Shown one piece after another: positions 1 through 5,433 of a stretch of DNA of 6,504 nucleotides (position 1 is its first letter; each line of letters starts with the position of its first letter). The DNA comes from Planctomycetota bacterium (lineage in GTDB: Bacteria > Planctomycetota > Brocadiia > SM23-32): contig JAGXLK010000137.1 in the NCBI GenBank assembly GCA_018334735.1, positions 1-6,504 of the forward strand, read 5' to 3'. The position numbers and the translations under genes are program-made. The notes under the pieces are model-generated. The model was not told where the DNA came from and did no database searches. It saw only the letters and a program-made list of their open reading frames with translations.

Positions 1-393
1 ACCGGGAGATTGCAGAATCTTGGACCTGCAAGCCCCGGCATCGAAGGCCGTAAGCTGCGGGGTGTCAATACGGACCACGCAGGAGGGCTTGTTTTCACCG
101 CCGGAGGGAAACTGTTGTTTTCGGTTAGTCGCACACGCGGGGCCGGCGCCTCGGGGCGCGTAGCCACCATAAAGAAAATGGATCTGGAGTCGGGGGAAGT
201 GGAAGTTCTGGGGGATCTTGTGGACGAGACTGGTGTTGAGATCGCATACATAAGCCGGGCCGTAAGGATCGGCCCTCGCGATCTGGTGATGGGGGTGGTG
301 GGGCGTATCCCGACAGGCATTGTGCATGTCAAACTCGATGAAGAGCTGGCCAACGGCCCCTATCAGGAAACACAGAGACGATATTGGGGTTGA
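1..393 (+). CDS. C-terminal part of a beta-propeller-like protein (5' end outside window)
   Basis: The frame is open from the first base and ends at the TGA at 391-393, giving 130 visible residues. An internal TTG at base 10 is a possible start codon but has no ribosome binding site and lies in continuous coding sequence, so I treat the gene as running in from upstream. Blade-like beta segments are visible: a stretch around residues 24-44 (NTDHAGG...GGKLLFSVSR), then ATIKKMDLESGEVEVLGDL at 55-73, then ETGVEIAYISRAV at 76-88, followed by VMGVVGRIPTGIVHVKL at 96-112. The pattern of a glycine-rich turn followed by 'hydrophobic-D-x-x-[ST]-G-E-V-x-x-LG' is typical of propeller proteins that bind ligands or carry out uncharacterised enzymatic steps. 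No catalytic residues can be assigned. The next gene starts 14 bases downstream and is also propeller-like, suggesting a co-transcribed pair. The specific function is unknown. Confidence 0.75.
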   Translation, partial: TGRLQNLGPASPGIEGRKLRGVNTDHAGGLVFTAGGKLLFSVSRTRGAGASGRVATIKKMDLESGEVEVLGDLVDETGVEIAYISRAVRIGPRDLVMGVVGRIPTGIVHVKLDEELANGPYQETQRRYWG

Positions 394-396
394 ATT

Positions 397-403
397 GGAG
401 GAG
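397..403 (+). promoter_or_regulatory. Shine-Dalgarno sequence deciding the start at 408
   Basis: GGAGGAG lies 4 bases before the ATG at 408 (the GGAGG core is 6 bases away). It supports ATG 408 over the upstream in-frame TTG at 384, which would overlap the previous gene and has no such site. Confidence 0.8.
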
Positions 404-407
404 AGAA

Positions 408-1658
408 ATGCGCCCGGATCTTGACAATCGCAATTGGCCCGTTCCGTTCAACCGGCGAGCGAGAAAAGAAGCTCCGAAGCAAGCCGGTTTGTTGCATCAG
501 GCCGGAACGCGTTCGTTTGTTTCGGAAGGTTATGTCCTCGCGAAAGAGCTGGCAATTAAGGGCACGCTTCGGCCTCTGCCCCCCGGAGAGTCGGCTATTA
601 CAGCGCTGGAAGTGGGGCGGAAGTATGTGTTTGGGGCCACTTCGGGAAGACGAGCACACGTATTCGCATACAATCCTGAACCGGCAAGAGAGGCTGTGAT
701 TCCTGTCGCCTGTCTGGAACAGCATGCGGGTGTGCGCAACTCCCTCATCCGACTCGATGGTTATGGTCTTGTAGCGGGGACGACCGGTGGCGTCGAGGAC
801 GATTCCAAGAGTGGAGAGCTGTTCCGAATTCCCGTGCCGCACGTGGGAGATGTCATTCAAGAATGGGGCGGAAGTCCTTCCGAACCCGAAACTCTCGGCG
901 TGCCGGTGAAAGGAGAAGGAATTGCGTGCATGGTGGGCGATCCAGCCCGACGTATGGCTTATGGGCTGACGGCTGAGACGGGCATGATTTTTGGGTTTGA
1001 TGCCGAAAATGAGGAGATTCGATGTTACGAACCTATTGATCAGCTCGGGCGGTTCAGTCCTCATCTTTTGATGGGGCCCGATGGGTTTCTCTACGGATGT
1101 GCGACGGCCGGACAGATCATCCAATGGGATCCTGACCGCGAAGAATCATGGGACACAGGATTGTTTCTGCCCAGCATGGCGGGACGCTCCAACTACAGTG
1201 AAGTGGGGGATTGGGCTCTCGATGTGCAGTCCGGACTCATTTATGCCGGGGATGTGGCCGATGGGTTGGTCTCGATGATCGATGTAGCCGCGGGTGAAGT
1301 TCGTGTGCTCGGAAAACCAACGAGACAGTCGCACGTTCGGGCTATTGCCGTCGCGGCGGACGGACGGGTTTACGGTGTTGCGGGCGAGCGGGATAAGATC
1401 TGCCACCTGTTTTGCTACCATCCTCCGACCCGGGAGATGCGCGATCTCGGCGTGCTTGTTGCCGGAACCGAAAGGCGCTGGTACGGGTATGAATTCGAAT
1501 GCGCTGTGGCCAGCGCAGACGGACGCGTGTATTTCGGCGAAAGCGAAAGGGTGAGCCATTTGTTCGTGTATTTCCCGCCGTTGAAACCCGTGACAGGGAC
1601 GGAGTCAAGTTGCCTCGAAGCTCCGAAAGAAATCGGTCCCTCCGGCAGTCAGTTATAG
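408..1658 (+). CDS. Seven-repeat beta-propeller protein, function unknown
   Basis: The 416-residue protein starts at ATG 408, placed behind a strong GGAGGAG, and ends at TAG 1656-1658. It has no signal peptide or membrane segment, so it looks cytoplasmic unless exported another way. Seven propeller-type repeats can be picked out at about residues 63-97, 111-144, 171-210, 218-250, 269-304, 310-350 and 364-392. The later ones carry a clear consensus: a small hydrophobic strand, DGR/DGx, then [VL]Y[GF], then an 8-10-residue turn, and a [HL][LI]F.Y.P strand (for example DGRVYGVAGERDKICHLFCY at 318-337 and DGRVYFGESERVSHLFVYFP at 371-390). Seven repeats fit a closed seven-bladed propeller of the PQQ/quinoprotein-like or WD40-like shape class. 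I see no catalytic motif, so it could be a lyase-like enzyme, a sugar- or ligand-binding protein, or a scaffold. The upstream gene ends 14 bases before this start and is similar in style, possibly a paralogue. Confidence 0.8.
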   Translation: MRPDLDNRNWPVPFNRRARKEAPKQAGLLHQAGTRSFVSEGYVLAKELAIKGTLRPLPPGESAITALEVGRKYVFGATSGRRAHVFAYNPEPAREAVIPVACLEQHAGVRNSLIRLDGYGLVAGTTGGVEDDSKSGELFRIPVPHVGDVIQEWGGSPSEPETLGVPVKGEGIACMVGDPARRMAYGLTAETGMIFGFDAENEEIRCYEPIDQLGRFSPHLLMGPDGFLYGCATAGQIIQWDPDREESWDTGLFLPSMAGRSNYSEVGDWALDVQSGLIYAGDVADGLVSMIDVAAGEVRVLGKPTRQSHVRAIAVAADGRVYGVAGERDKICHLFCYHPPTREMRDLGVLVAGTERRWYGYEFECAVASADGRVYFGESERVSHLFVYFPPLKPVTGTESSCLEAPKEIGPSGSQL

Positions 1659-1659
1659 G

Positions 1660-1688
1660 CTCCGGTTCCGCTTCAGGGAGAACCGGGG
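1660..1688. other. GC-rich inverted repeat just after the propeller gene
   Basis: CCGGTTC (1662-1668) pairs perfectly with GAACCGG (1680-1686) across an 11-base loop. A T-G and a C-G pair extend the stem outward to 1660/1688. It begins two bases after the stop codon. No T-tract follows (GAAAAGTT), so it is not a classical intrinsic terminator, but it may act as a 3' end stabiliser or take part in termination together with the next hairpins. Confidence 0.4.
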
Positions 1689-1699
1689 AAAAGTTCCTC

Positions 1700-1720
1700 C
1701 ACAGAAAGCTTTTTTCTGTG
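1700..1720. other. 8-bp perfect inverted repeat (hairpin)
   Basis: CACAGAAA (1700-1707) and TTTCTGTG (1713-1720) are exact reverse complements with a 5-base loop, GCTTT. The stem is AT-rich at its tip and contains a run of six T at 1710-1715, but that run lies in the loop and stem rather than after the hairpin. It may contribute to transcription termination of the propeller genes. That role is an inference. Confidence 0.4.
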
Positions 1721-1725
1721 CTGCA

Positions 1726-1756
1726 GTGGGTCTTGAGTGTTTGAGGCTCAGCCCAC
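1726..1756. other. Imperfect inverted repeat (hairpin with internal loop)
   Basis: GTGGG (1726-1730) pairs with CCCAC (1752-1756), and inside it TGAG (1734-1737) pairs with CTCA (1747-1750), leaving a small asymmetric internal loop (TCT against G) and a 9-base terminal loop. It is the third consecutive hairpin in the 3' region of the propeller gene. No poly-T follows. Confidence 0.3.
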
Positions 1757-1819
1757 AGACAGGTAGAATAGGCGCGAAGAGGCCGGGCTATCGGGTTGTT
1801 ATCCATATTCTTGCAAAAG

Positions 1820-1848
1820 TTGGGAGAAGATATATCTTCTCGTAGAAT
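1820..1848 (+). promoter_or_regulatory. Predicted sigma70-type promoter for the TMTC-like gene
   Basis: A -35-like TTGGGA (1820-1825, four of six bases of TTGACA) is separated by exactly 17 bases from TAGAAT (1843-1848, five of six bases of TATAAT). Transcription would start near 1855, leaving a leader of about 45 bases before the ATG at 1899. The spacer is occupied by a perfect palindrome (1824-1841). This is the best promoter match I found in the three intergenic gaps I scanned. The call rests on consensus resemblance and position only. Confidence 0.55.
1824..1841. promoter_or_regulatory. 18-bp perfect palindrome filling the promoter spacer: probable operator
   Basis: The 18 bases GAGAAGATA/TATCTTCTC read identically on both strands with no central gap. 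The flanking bases (G at 1823 and at 1842) end the symmetry. The element covers the last two bases of the -35 hexamer and stops one base before the -10 hexamer. A dimeric DNA-binding protein sitting here would block RNA polymerase, or twist the promoter as MerR-family activators do, although MerR promoters normally have a 19-20-base spacer rather than 17. The regulator is not encoded in this window. Confidence 0.5.
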
Positions 1849-1898
1849 CTGAAATTTCCGGATTGCGGACGAGTAAAAAGTGGCCGAGGTTCATTTGT

Positions 1899-3764
1899 AT
1901 GGATCAAAAGACAACAGGATCAGCAGCGGGTTATTACGCGATTGTGGTGTTGACAGCTATTGCGCTGTATAGCGCCACTCTGGCCGCTGGATTTGTGTCG
2001 GATGATCGCCCTCTGATCCTTGAAAGTAGCAGGATTCACAGTCTTTCGGAGGTATCAGGGTATTTCCTGGAGCCTTTTTCACAAAAAAGCCAGGTTGGTC
2101 GGAGTGCTCAGTACTACAGGCCTGTTGTATCGACCAGTTTCGCGGTGGATTATGCGATAGGCGGGCCACGAGGGGCCTGGTGGTTTCATCTCACGAATAT
2201 GATGGCGTATGGAGCATGTGCAGCGGCGGTTTTCGCTTTGCTGATGTTTCTGACGGACAATCGAGACGCATCATTTTTCGGCGCAATCGGTTTCGTAGTC
2301 TTGCCAGTCCACGTCTCATCTGTGTGCTGGATCTCAGGGCGGACGGATATTTTCGCGTTGCTTTTTGCAGCGATGGCGTTTTTGTGTTTATTAGAGGGGC
2401 GCGCTACCGAAAGGAGGCCCACCTCCTGGTTTTTGCTGGCATTTATATTTTCTCTTCTGGCGATGTTTTCGAAAGAAGTTGCGCTGGTTCTTATCGGTCT
2501 TTGGGCTGTTTTCGAAATTGCCATGGGCCGTAAAGAGCGTTTTAATGCCGGTGTCCTGAGGCGTGCTTTTGCTGGAGGAGTTCTTGTGTGCGCGACCGTG
2601 ATCTATCTGATTTTTCGGTGGCGGGCCATCGGCGCACTGGGAGCTGGAGACGCGGCTCGCAATTTTGATGTTATGAGCTTAGAAGGTATTGCGACGATAT
2701 GTCGGTGTCTGCTTTCGTATCTGGGAAAACTCGCACTGCCTGTGCACTTGAGTTTCGGGTATGAATTTGATCCTTACTCGATCCTTAGCTGGGAGCCGAT
2801 AGGGATGCTTATCGGTGGCGGTGTCTTGGCGTTAATCACCGTTTATGCTCTGGTGAGACGGCCTCTCGTAGGATTTGGATTGAGCTGGATTTGGCTGGGC
2901 CTAATACCCGCGTTAAATTTGGTGCCGATCAATGAGATTGTTGCTGAAAGGTTCTTGTTCTTGCCATCGGTTGGTTTCTGTTTGCTGCTGGCGGTGGCCT
3001 TGATGGATATTACGCAGAAGAGTAACGAGTGCCTATCGCGTGCAGCGATGATCGCTGGAACCATTTTGATTATAGGATGGGCCACGAGAGCCGTTGCGGC
3101 CATTCCGATATGGCGTTCCCAGAGGACTTTGTATTTATCGACATTACGTACAGCGCCGACACGGCCGCTTTCCCACGTGATGACGGGGGAAATTTATCTG
3201 GACGAGGTCCCTGTTTGCAAGCGAGCCGCGGTGCATTATCGTGCGGGGTTGCGTTATGCCGAAGATAGGATTGTCGTACGACAACTCGCCCACACTCAAC
3301 TCGGCAAAATTTACTCCCGCAAAGGGGATCTTTTTGGAGCAAGCTGCCATTTGAGTCGAGCCTACAGGCTCAACCCGACTGGAAGAGGGGCGGCGGATGA
3401 ACTGGCAGGAATTTATGTCAAAGCGGCGTTCTGGTGTTTGGGACAAATGAACGATCCGCGCCGAGCGCTTGCTATACTGGCGAAAGCAGAGAAAATGGAT
3501 TCCGATGCGAGGATGCTGCATTACCTGAAAGGGGTGGCACTCGCGCAGCTAGGCAAATTAGAGGATGCCAGGGATGCCTTGATATATACGACTCGCAAGC
3601 ATCCGGATCTGGCTGTGGCTCATCGGCAGCTGGCTGTCGTGTATGAAAAAATGGGCAAATTGGGTCGCGCATTGCGGGAAGCAGAACATGCTTTTAAAAT
3701 AGACCGATCTCCGGAGAGCGAGACGCTTGTTGAGCGCATCAAGGAAAAAACAAATTTGCGATAA
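1899..3764 (+). CDS. TMTC-like multi-spanning membrane protein with C-terminal TPR repeats (putative GT-C glycosyltransferase)
   Basis: The 621-residue protein starts at ATG 1899, nine bases after GAGG (1886-1889). An in-frame TTG at 1863 would add 12 residues before the first membrane helix but has no ribosome site. The first two thirds hold about eleven hydrophobic segments (near residues 11-31, 101-118, 125-145, 150-165, 176-190, 195-208, 224-240, 303-318, 325-343, 352-369 and 382-400). Family-like motifs are SDDRPLI at 34-40 in the first extracytoplasmic loop, where the acidic pair is typical of GT-C enzymes; YRPV at 73-76; FHLTNMM at 96-102; PVHVSSVCWISGRTD at 136-150; SKE at 191-193; and ERFLFLPSVGF at 350-360. 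The last about 160 residues form TPR units, clearest at 462-495, 537-570 and 571-603, with a degenerate one between. Eukaryotic TMTC proteins with this layout are O-mannosyltransferases. The bacterial members are uncharacterised, so substrate and even catalytic activity are inferences. It is preceded by its own promoter and followed after 36 bases by guaB. Confidence 0.75.
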   Translation: MDQKTTGSAAGYYAIVVLTAIALYSATLAAGFVSDDRPLILESSRIHSLSEVSGYFLEPFSQKSQVGRSAQYYRPVVSTSFAVDYAIGGPRGAWWFHLTNMMAYGACAAAVFALLMFLTDNRDASFFGAIGFVVLPVHVSSVCWISGRTDIFALLFAAMAFLCLLEGRATERRPTSWFLLAFIFSLLAMFSKEVALVLIGLWAVFEIAMGRKERFNAGVLRRAFAGGVLVCATVIYLIFRWRAIGALGAGDAARNFDVMSLEGIATICRCLLSYLGKLALPVHLSFGYEFDPYSILSWEPIGMLIGGGVLALITVYALVRRPLVGFGLSWIWLGLIPALNLVPINEIVAERFLFLPSVGFCLLLAVALMDITQKSNECLSRAAMIAGTILIIGWATRAVAAIPIWRSQRTLYLSTLRTAPTRPLSHVMTGEIYLDEVPVCKRAAVHYRAGLRYAEDRIVVRQLAHTQLGKIYSRKGDLFGASCHLSRAYRLNPTGRGAADELAGIYVKAAFWCLGQMNDPRRALAILAKAEKMDSDARMLHYLKGVALAQLGKLEDARDALIYTTRKHPDLAVAHRQLAVVYEKMGKLGRALREAEHAFKIDRSPESETLVERIKEKTNLR

Positions 3765-3789
3765 ATCCGAGAAGAATAGCAAGGGGGTT

Positions 3790-3794
3790 GGAGG
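3790..3794 (+). promoter_or_regulatory. Shine-Dalgarno sequence of guaB
   Basis: GGAGG ends six bases before the ATG at 3801, an ideal spacing, and fixes the guaB start. The whole gap to the previous gene is only 36 bases, with no room for a riboswitch and no clear promoter, which supports read-through from the TMTC-like gene. Confidence 0.8.
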
Positions 3795-3800
3795 AAACGA

Positions 3801-5312
3801 ATGGAAAAAAACAGCGGAGTGACAGCCAAAGATCTTTTTCAGCAGGGCAGGGGCATAACGTACGATGATTTTATTCTCCTTCCCGGATATATTTCCTTCG
3901 GGTTGGATGATGTCGATATGGAAACTCAGCTCACCCGTGAAATAAGCCTGAAGAGACCTGTCGTCAGTTCTCCCATGGACACGGTGACTGAAAGCGAGAT
4001 GGCTATTCGTCTTGCCCTTCTGGGGGGTATAGGGTTCATACACTATAATAACACCGTGGAGGAACAGGTTCAGCAGGTCTCCCACGCAAAACGGTTTGAG
4101 AACGGCTTTATAACCGATCCGGTGGTTCTCTCGCCCGATGATCGGATCGAAGATGTGGACCAGATTAAAGAAGAACACGGTTTCAGCGGAGTTCCGATTA
4201 CCGAGGATGGAGAACTTGGCAGCCAATTGGTAGGGATTGTGACCCGTCGAGATGTCGATTTCGAACCGAATCGTCAACGGTTGTTGAAAGAGGTTATGAC
4301 AAGTGATTTAGTGACGGCGGCGGAGGGAATTACTCTGGAGGAAGGGAACCGAATTCTTAAGGAAAGCAAGAAGGGTAAGCTGCCTATTGTGGATGATGAT
4401 GGGAATTTGGTGTCGCTGATGAGTCGCACTGACCTTCGGAAGAATCAGGATTTTCCCCTGGCGAGCAAAGACCCTTCGAAACAGCTGTTGGTTGGCGCGG
4501 CGGTAGGAACGCGAGAATGGGACCGGAAACGCCTTGAAGCCCTCGTTGACGCCGGGGTCGATGTTGTTGTATTCGACAGTGCTCAGGGTTATTCATCTTT
4601 CCAAACCGAGATTGTGAAATGGGCAAAAAGTCATTTCCCCGATCTCCAGATCGTTGGTGGTAACGTTGTGACGGTAGAACAGTGCCGTGGGCTGATCGAT
4701 GCCGGCGTTGATGCGTTGCGGGTTGGTATGGGCAGCGGTTCGATCTGCATAACGCAGGAAACCGTGGCTGTTGGGCGTTCCCAGGGCTGTGCGGTGTACG
4801 AATGTGCAGCATTTTCACGGGACAAAGGTGTTCCTGTCCTTGCCGATGGGGGAGTTCGTTCAATCGGGCATATTGCCCGTGCCCTGGCGATTGGAGCTTC
4901 GACCGTTATGATGGGTTCCATGCTGGCCGGAACTGATGAAGCCCCAGGCGAGTATTTTTACGAAGGTGGAGTGCGACTTAAACGATATCGAGGTATGGCT
5001 TCCCTTGAAGCCATGGAAGAAGGTGGGGATAAGCGCTATTTTACGGAAGACCAGCCGCTCAAAGTTGCTCAGGGCGTCAGCGGTGCCGTAGTGGATAAGG
5101 GATCGGTTGTCGATTACATACCATATCTTATGCAGGGCGTGAAACATACAATGCAAGATATGGGTTATCGGACGATCCAGGAGCTTCATGAGGCGCTGTA
5201 TAAAGGCGAGCTTCGGTTTGAATCTCGAAGCATGTCAGCCCAGAAGGAGGGGAGCGTTCACAGCCTGCATTCCTTTAACGAACCACACCGTTTCACTCCG
5301 AGAAAAAAGTAA
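3801..5312 (+). CDS. guaB: Inosine-5'-monophosphate dehydrogenase, eukaryote-like type
   Basis: This cytoplasmic enzyme oxidises IMP to XMP with NAD+, the committed step of GTP synthesis. At 503 residues it is full length. The N-terminal TIM-barrel part begins at [13 protein letters not shown] (18-30) and has the [10 protein letters not shown] segment (55-64). Two CBS domains (Bateman module) are inserted at about 103-218. The barrel then resumes with the IMP/NAD-site Asp259 (VVVFDSAQG), GGNVVT (286-291) and the catalytic loop [12 protein letters not shown] with nucleophile Cys316. ADGG lies at 348-351, MMGSMLAG at 370-377, the IMP-binding YRGMASL at 396-402, the flap dyad Arg412-Tyr413, and [10 protein letters not shown] at 421-430. 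The C-terminus [13 protein letters not shown] (479-491) closely matches animal IMPDH. Typical bacterial enzymes have GPGSICTTR in the loop and PEGVEG in the flap; this one does not. guaA is not visible in the window. The gene is probably read together with the upstream TMTC-like gene. Enzyme identity is very secure; its evolutionary origin is an inference. Confidence 0.97.
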   Translation: MEKNSGVTAKDLFQQGRGITYDDFILLPGYISFGLDDVDMETQLTREISLKRPVVSSPMDTVTESEMAIRLALLGGIGFIHYNNTVEEQVQQVSHAKRFENGFITDPVVLSPDDRIEDVDQIKEEHGFSGVPITEDGELGSQLVGIVTRRDVDFEPNRQRLLKEVMTSDLVTAAEGITLEEGNRILKESKKGKLPIVDDDGNLVSLMSRTDLRKNQDFPLASKDPSKQLLVGAAVGTREWDRKRLEALVDAGVDVVVFDSAQGYSSFQTEIVKWAKSHFPDLQIVGGNVVTVEQCRGLIDAGVDALRVGMGSGSICITQETVAVGRSQGCAVYECAAFSRDKGVPVLADGGVRSIGHIARALAIGASTVMMGSMLAGTDEAPGEYFYEGGVRLKRYRGMASLEAMEEGGDKRYFTEDQPLKVAQGVSGAVVDKGSVVDYIPYLMQGVKHTMQDMGYRTIQELHEALYKGELRFESRSMSAQKEGSVHSLHSFNEPHRFTPRKK

Positions 5313-5356
5313 CTTTCGAGTGCCCTCCCGTTTGATGTATCATCGATAGTGGTTTC

Positions 5357-5373
5357 CTGCGGCTGTTCCGCGG
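5357..5373. terminator. Weak hairpin after guaB, possible terminator
   Basis: In the 121-base gap after guaB, CTGCGG (5357-5362) pairs with CCGCGG (5368-5373), including one T-G wobble, around a 5-base loop. The stem is GC-rich but only six pairs long, and the T-rich stretch (TTATTATTG) begins about eight bases later, too far for a standard intrinsic terminator. No convincing promoter was seen in the rest of the gap, so the penicillin-binding protein gene might be read from guaB or from a promoter I cannot recognise. Confidence 0.2.
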
Positions 5374-5433
5374 TCGAAGCGTTATTATTGTATCTGCTTG
5401 TTAAATGTGGTTTTAGTGAACACTGGGTAGCGG

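Noticed and set aside
384..386. TTG as the start of the complete propeller gene
   Set aside because: It overlaps the preceding gene and lacks a ribosome site; ATG 408 has GGAGGAG at good spacing.
363..1124. A 253-codon open frame on the minus strand across the propeller genes
   Set aside because: It lies antisense to a gene with clear repeats and a strong ribosome site; its translation is Arg/Ser/His-rich with no motif, as expected from a shadow frame.
1863..1865. TTG as the start of the TMTC-like gene
   Set aside because: It has no Shine-Dalgarno sequence and adds only 12 residues before the first helix; ATG 1899 has GAGG nine bases upstream.
3769..3777. GAGAAGAAT before guaB as a second half-site of the 1824-1841 palindrome
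   Set aside because: Only seven of nine bases match, there is no opposing half-site, and the sequence is purine-rich as ribosome-site regions commonly are.
3765..3800. A purine-type riboswitch or separate promoter for guaB
   Set aside because: The gap is 36 bases, too short for a purine riboswitch, and contains no hexamer pair at acceptable spacing.
3558..4277. A 239-codon open frame on the minus strand across the end of the TMTC-like gene and the start of guaB
   Set aside because: It is antisense to well-supported TPR and IMPDH coding sequence, with no recognisable motif and no ribosome site argument.
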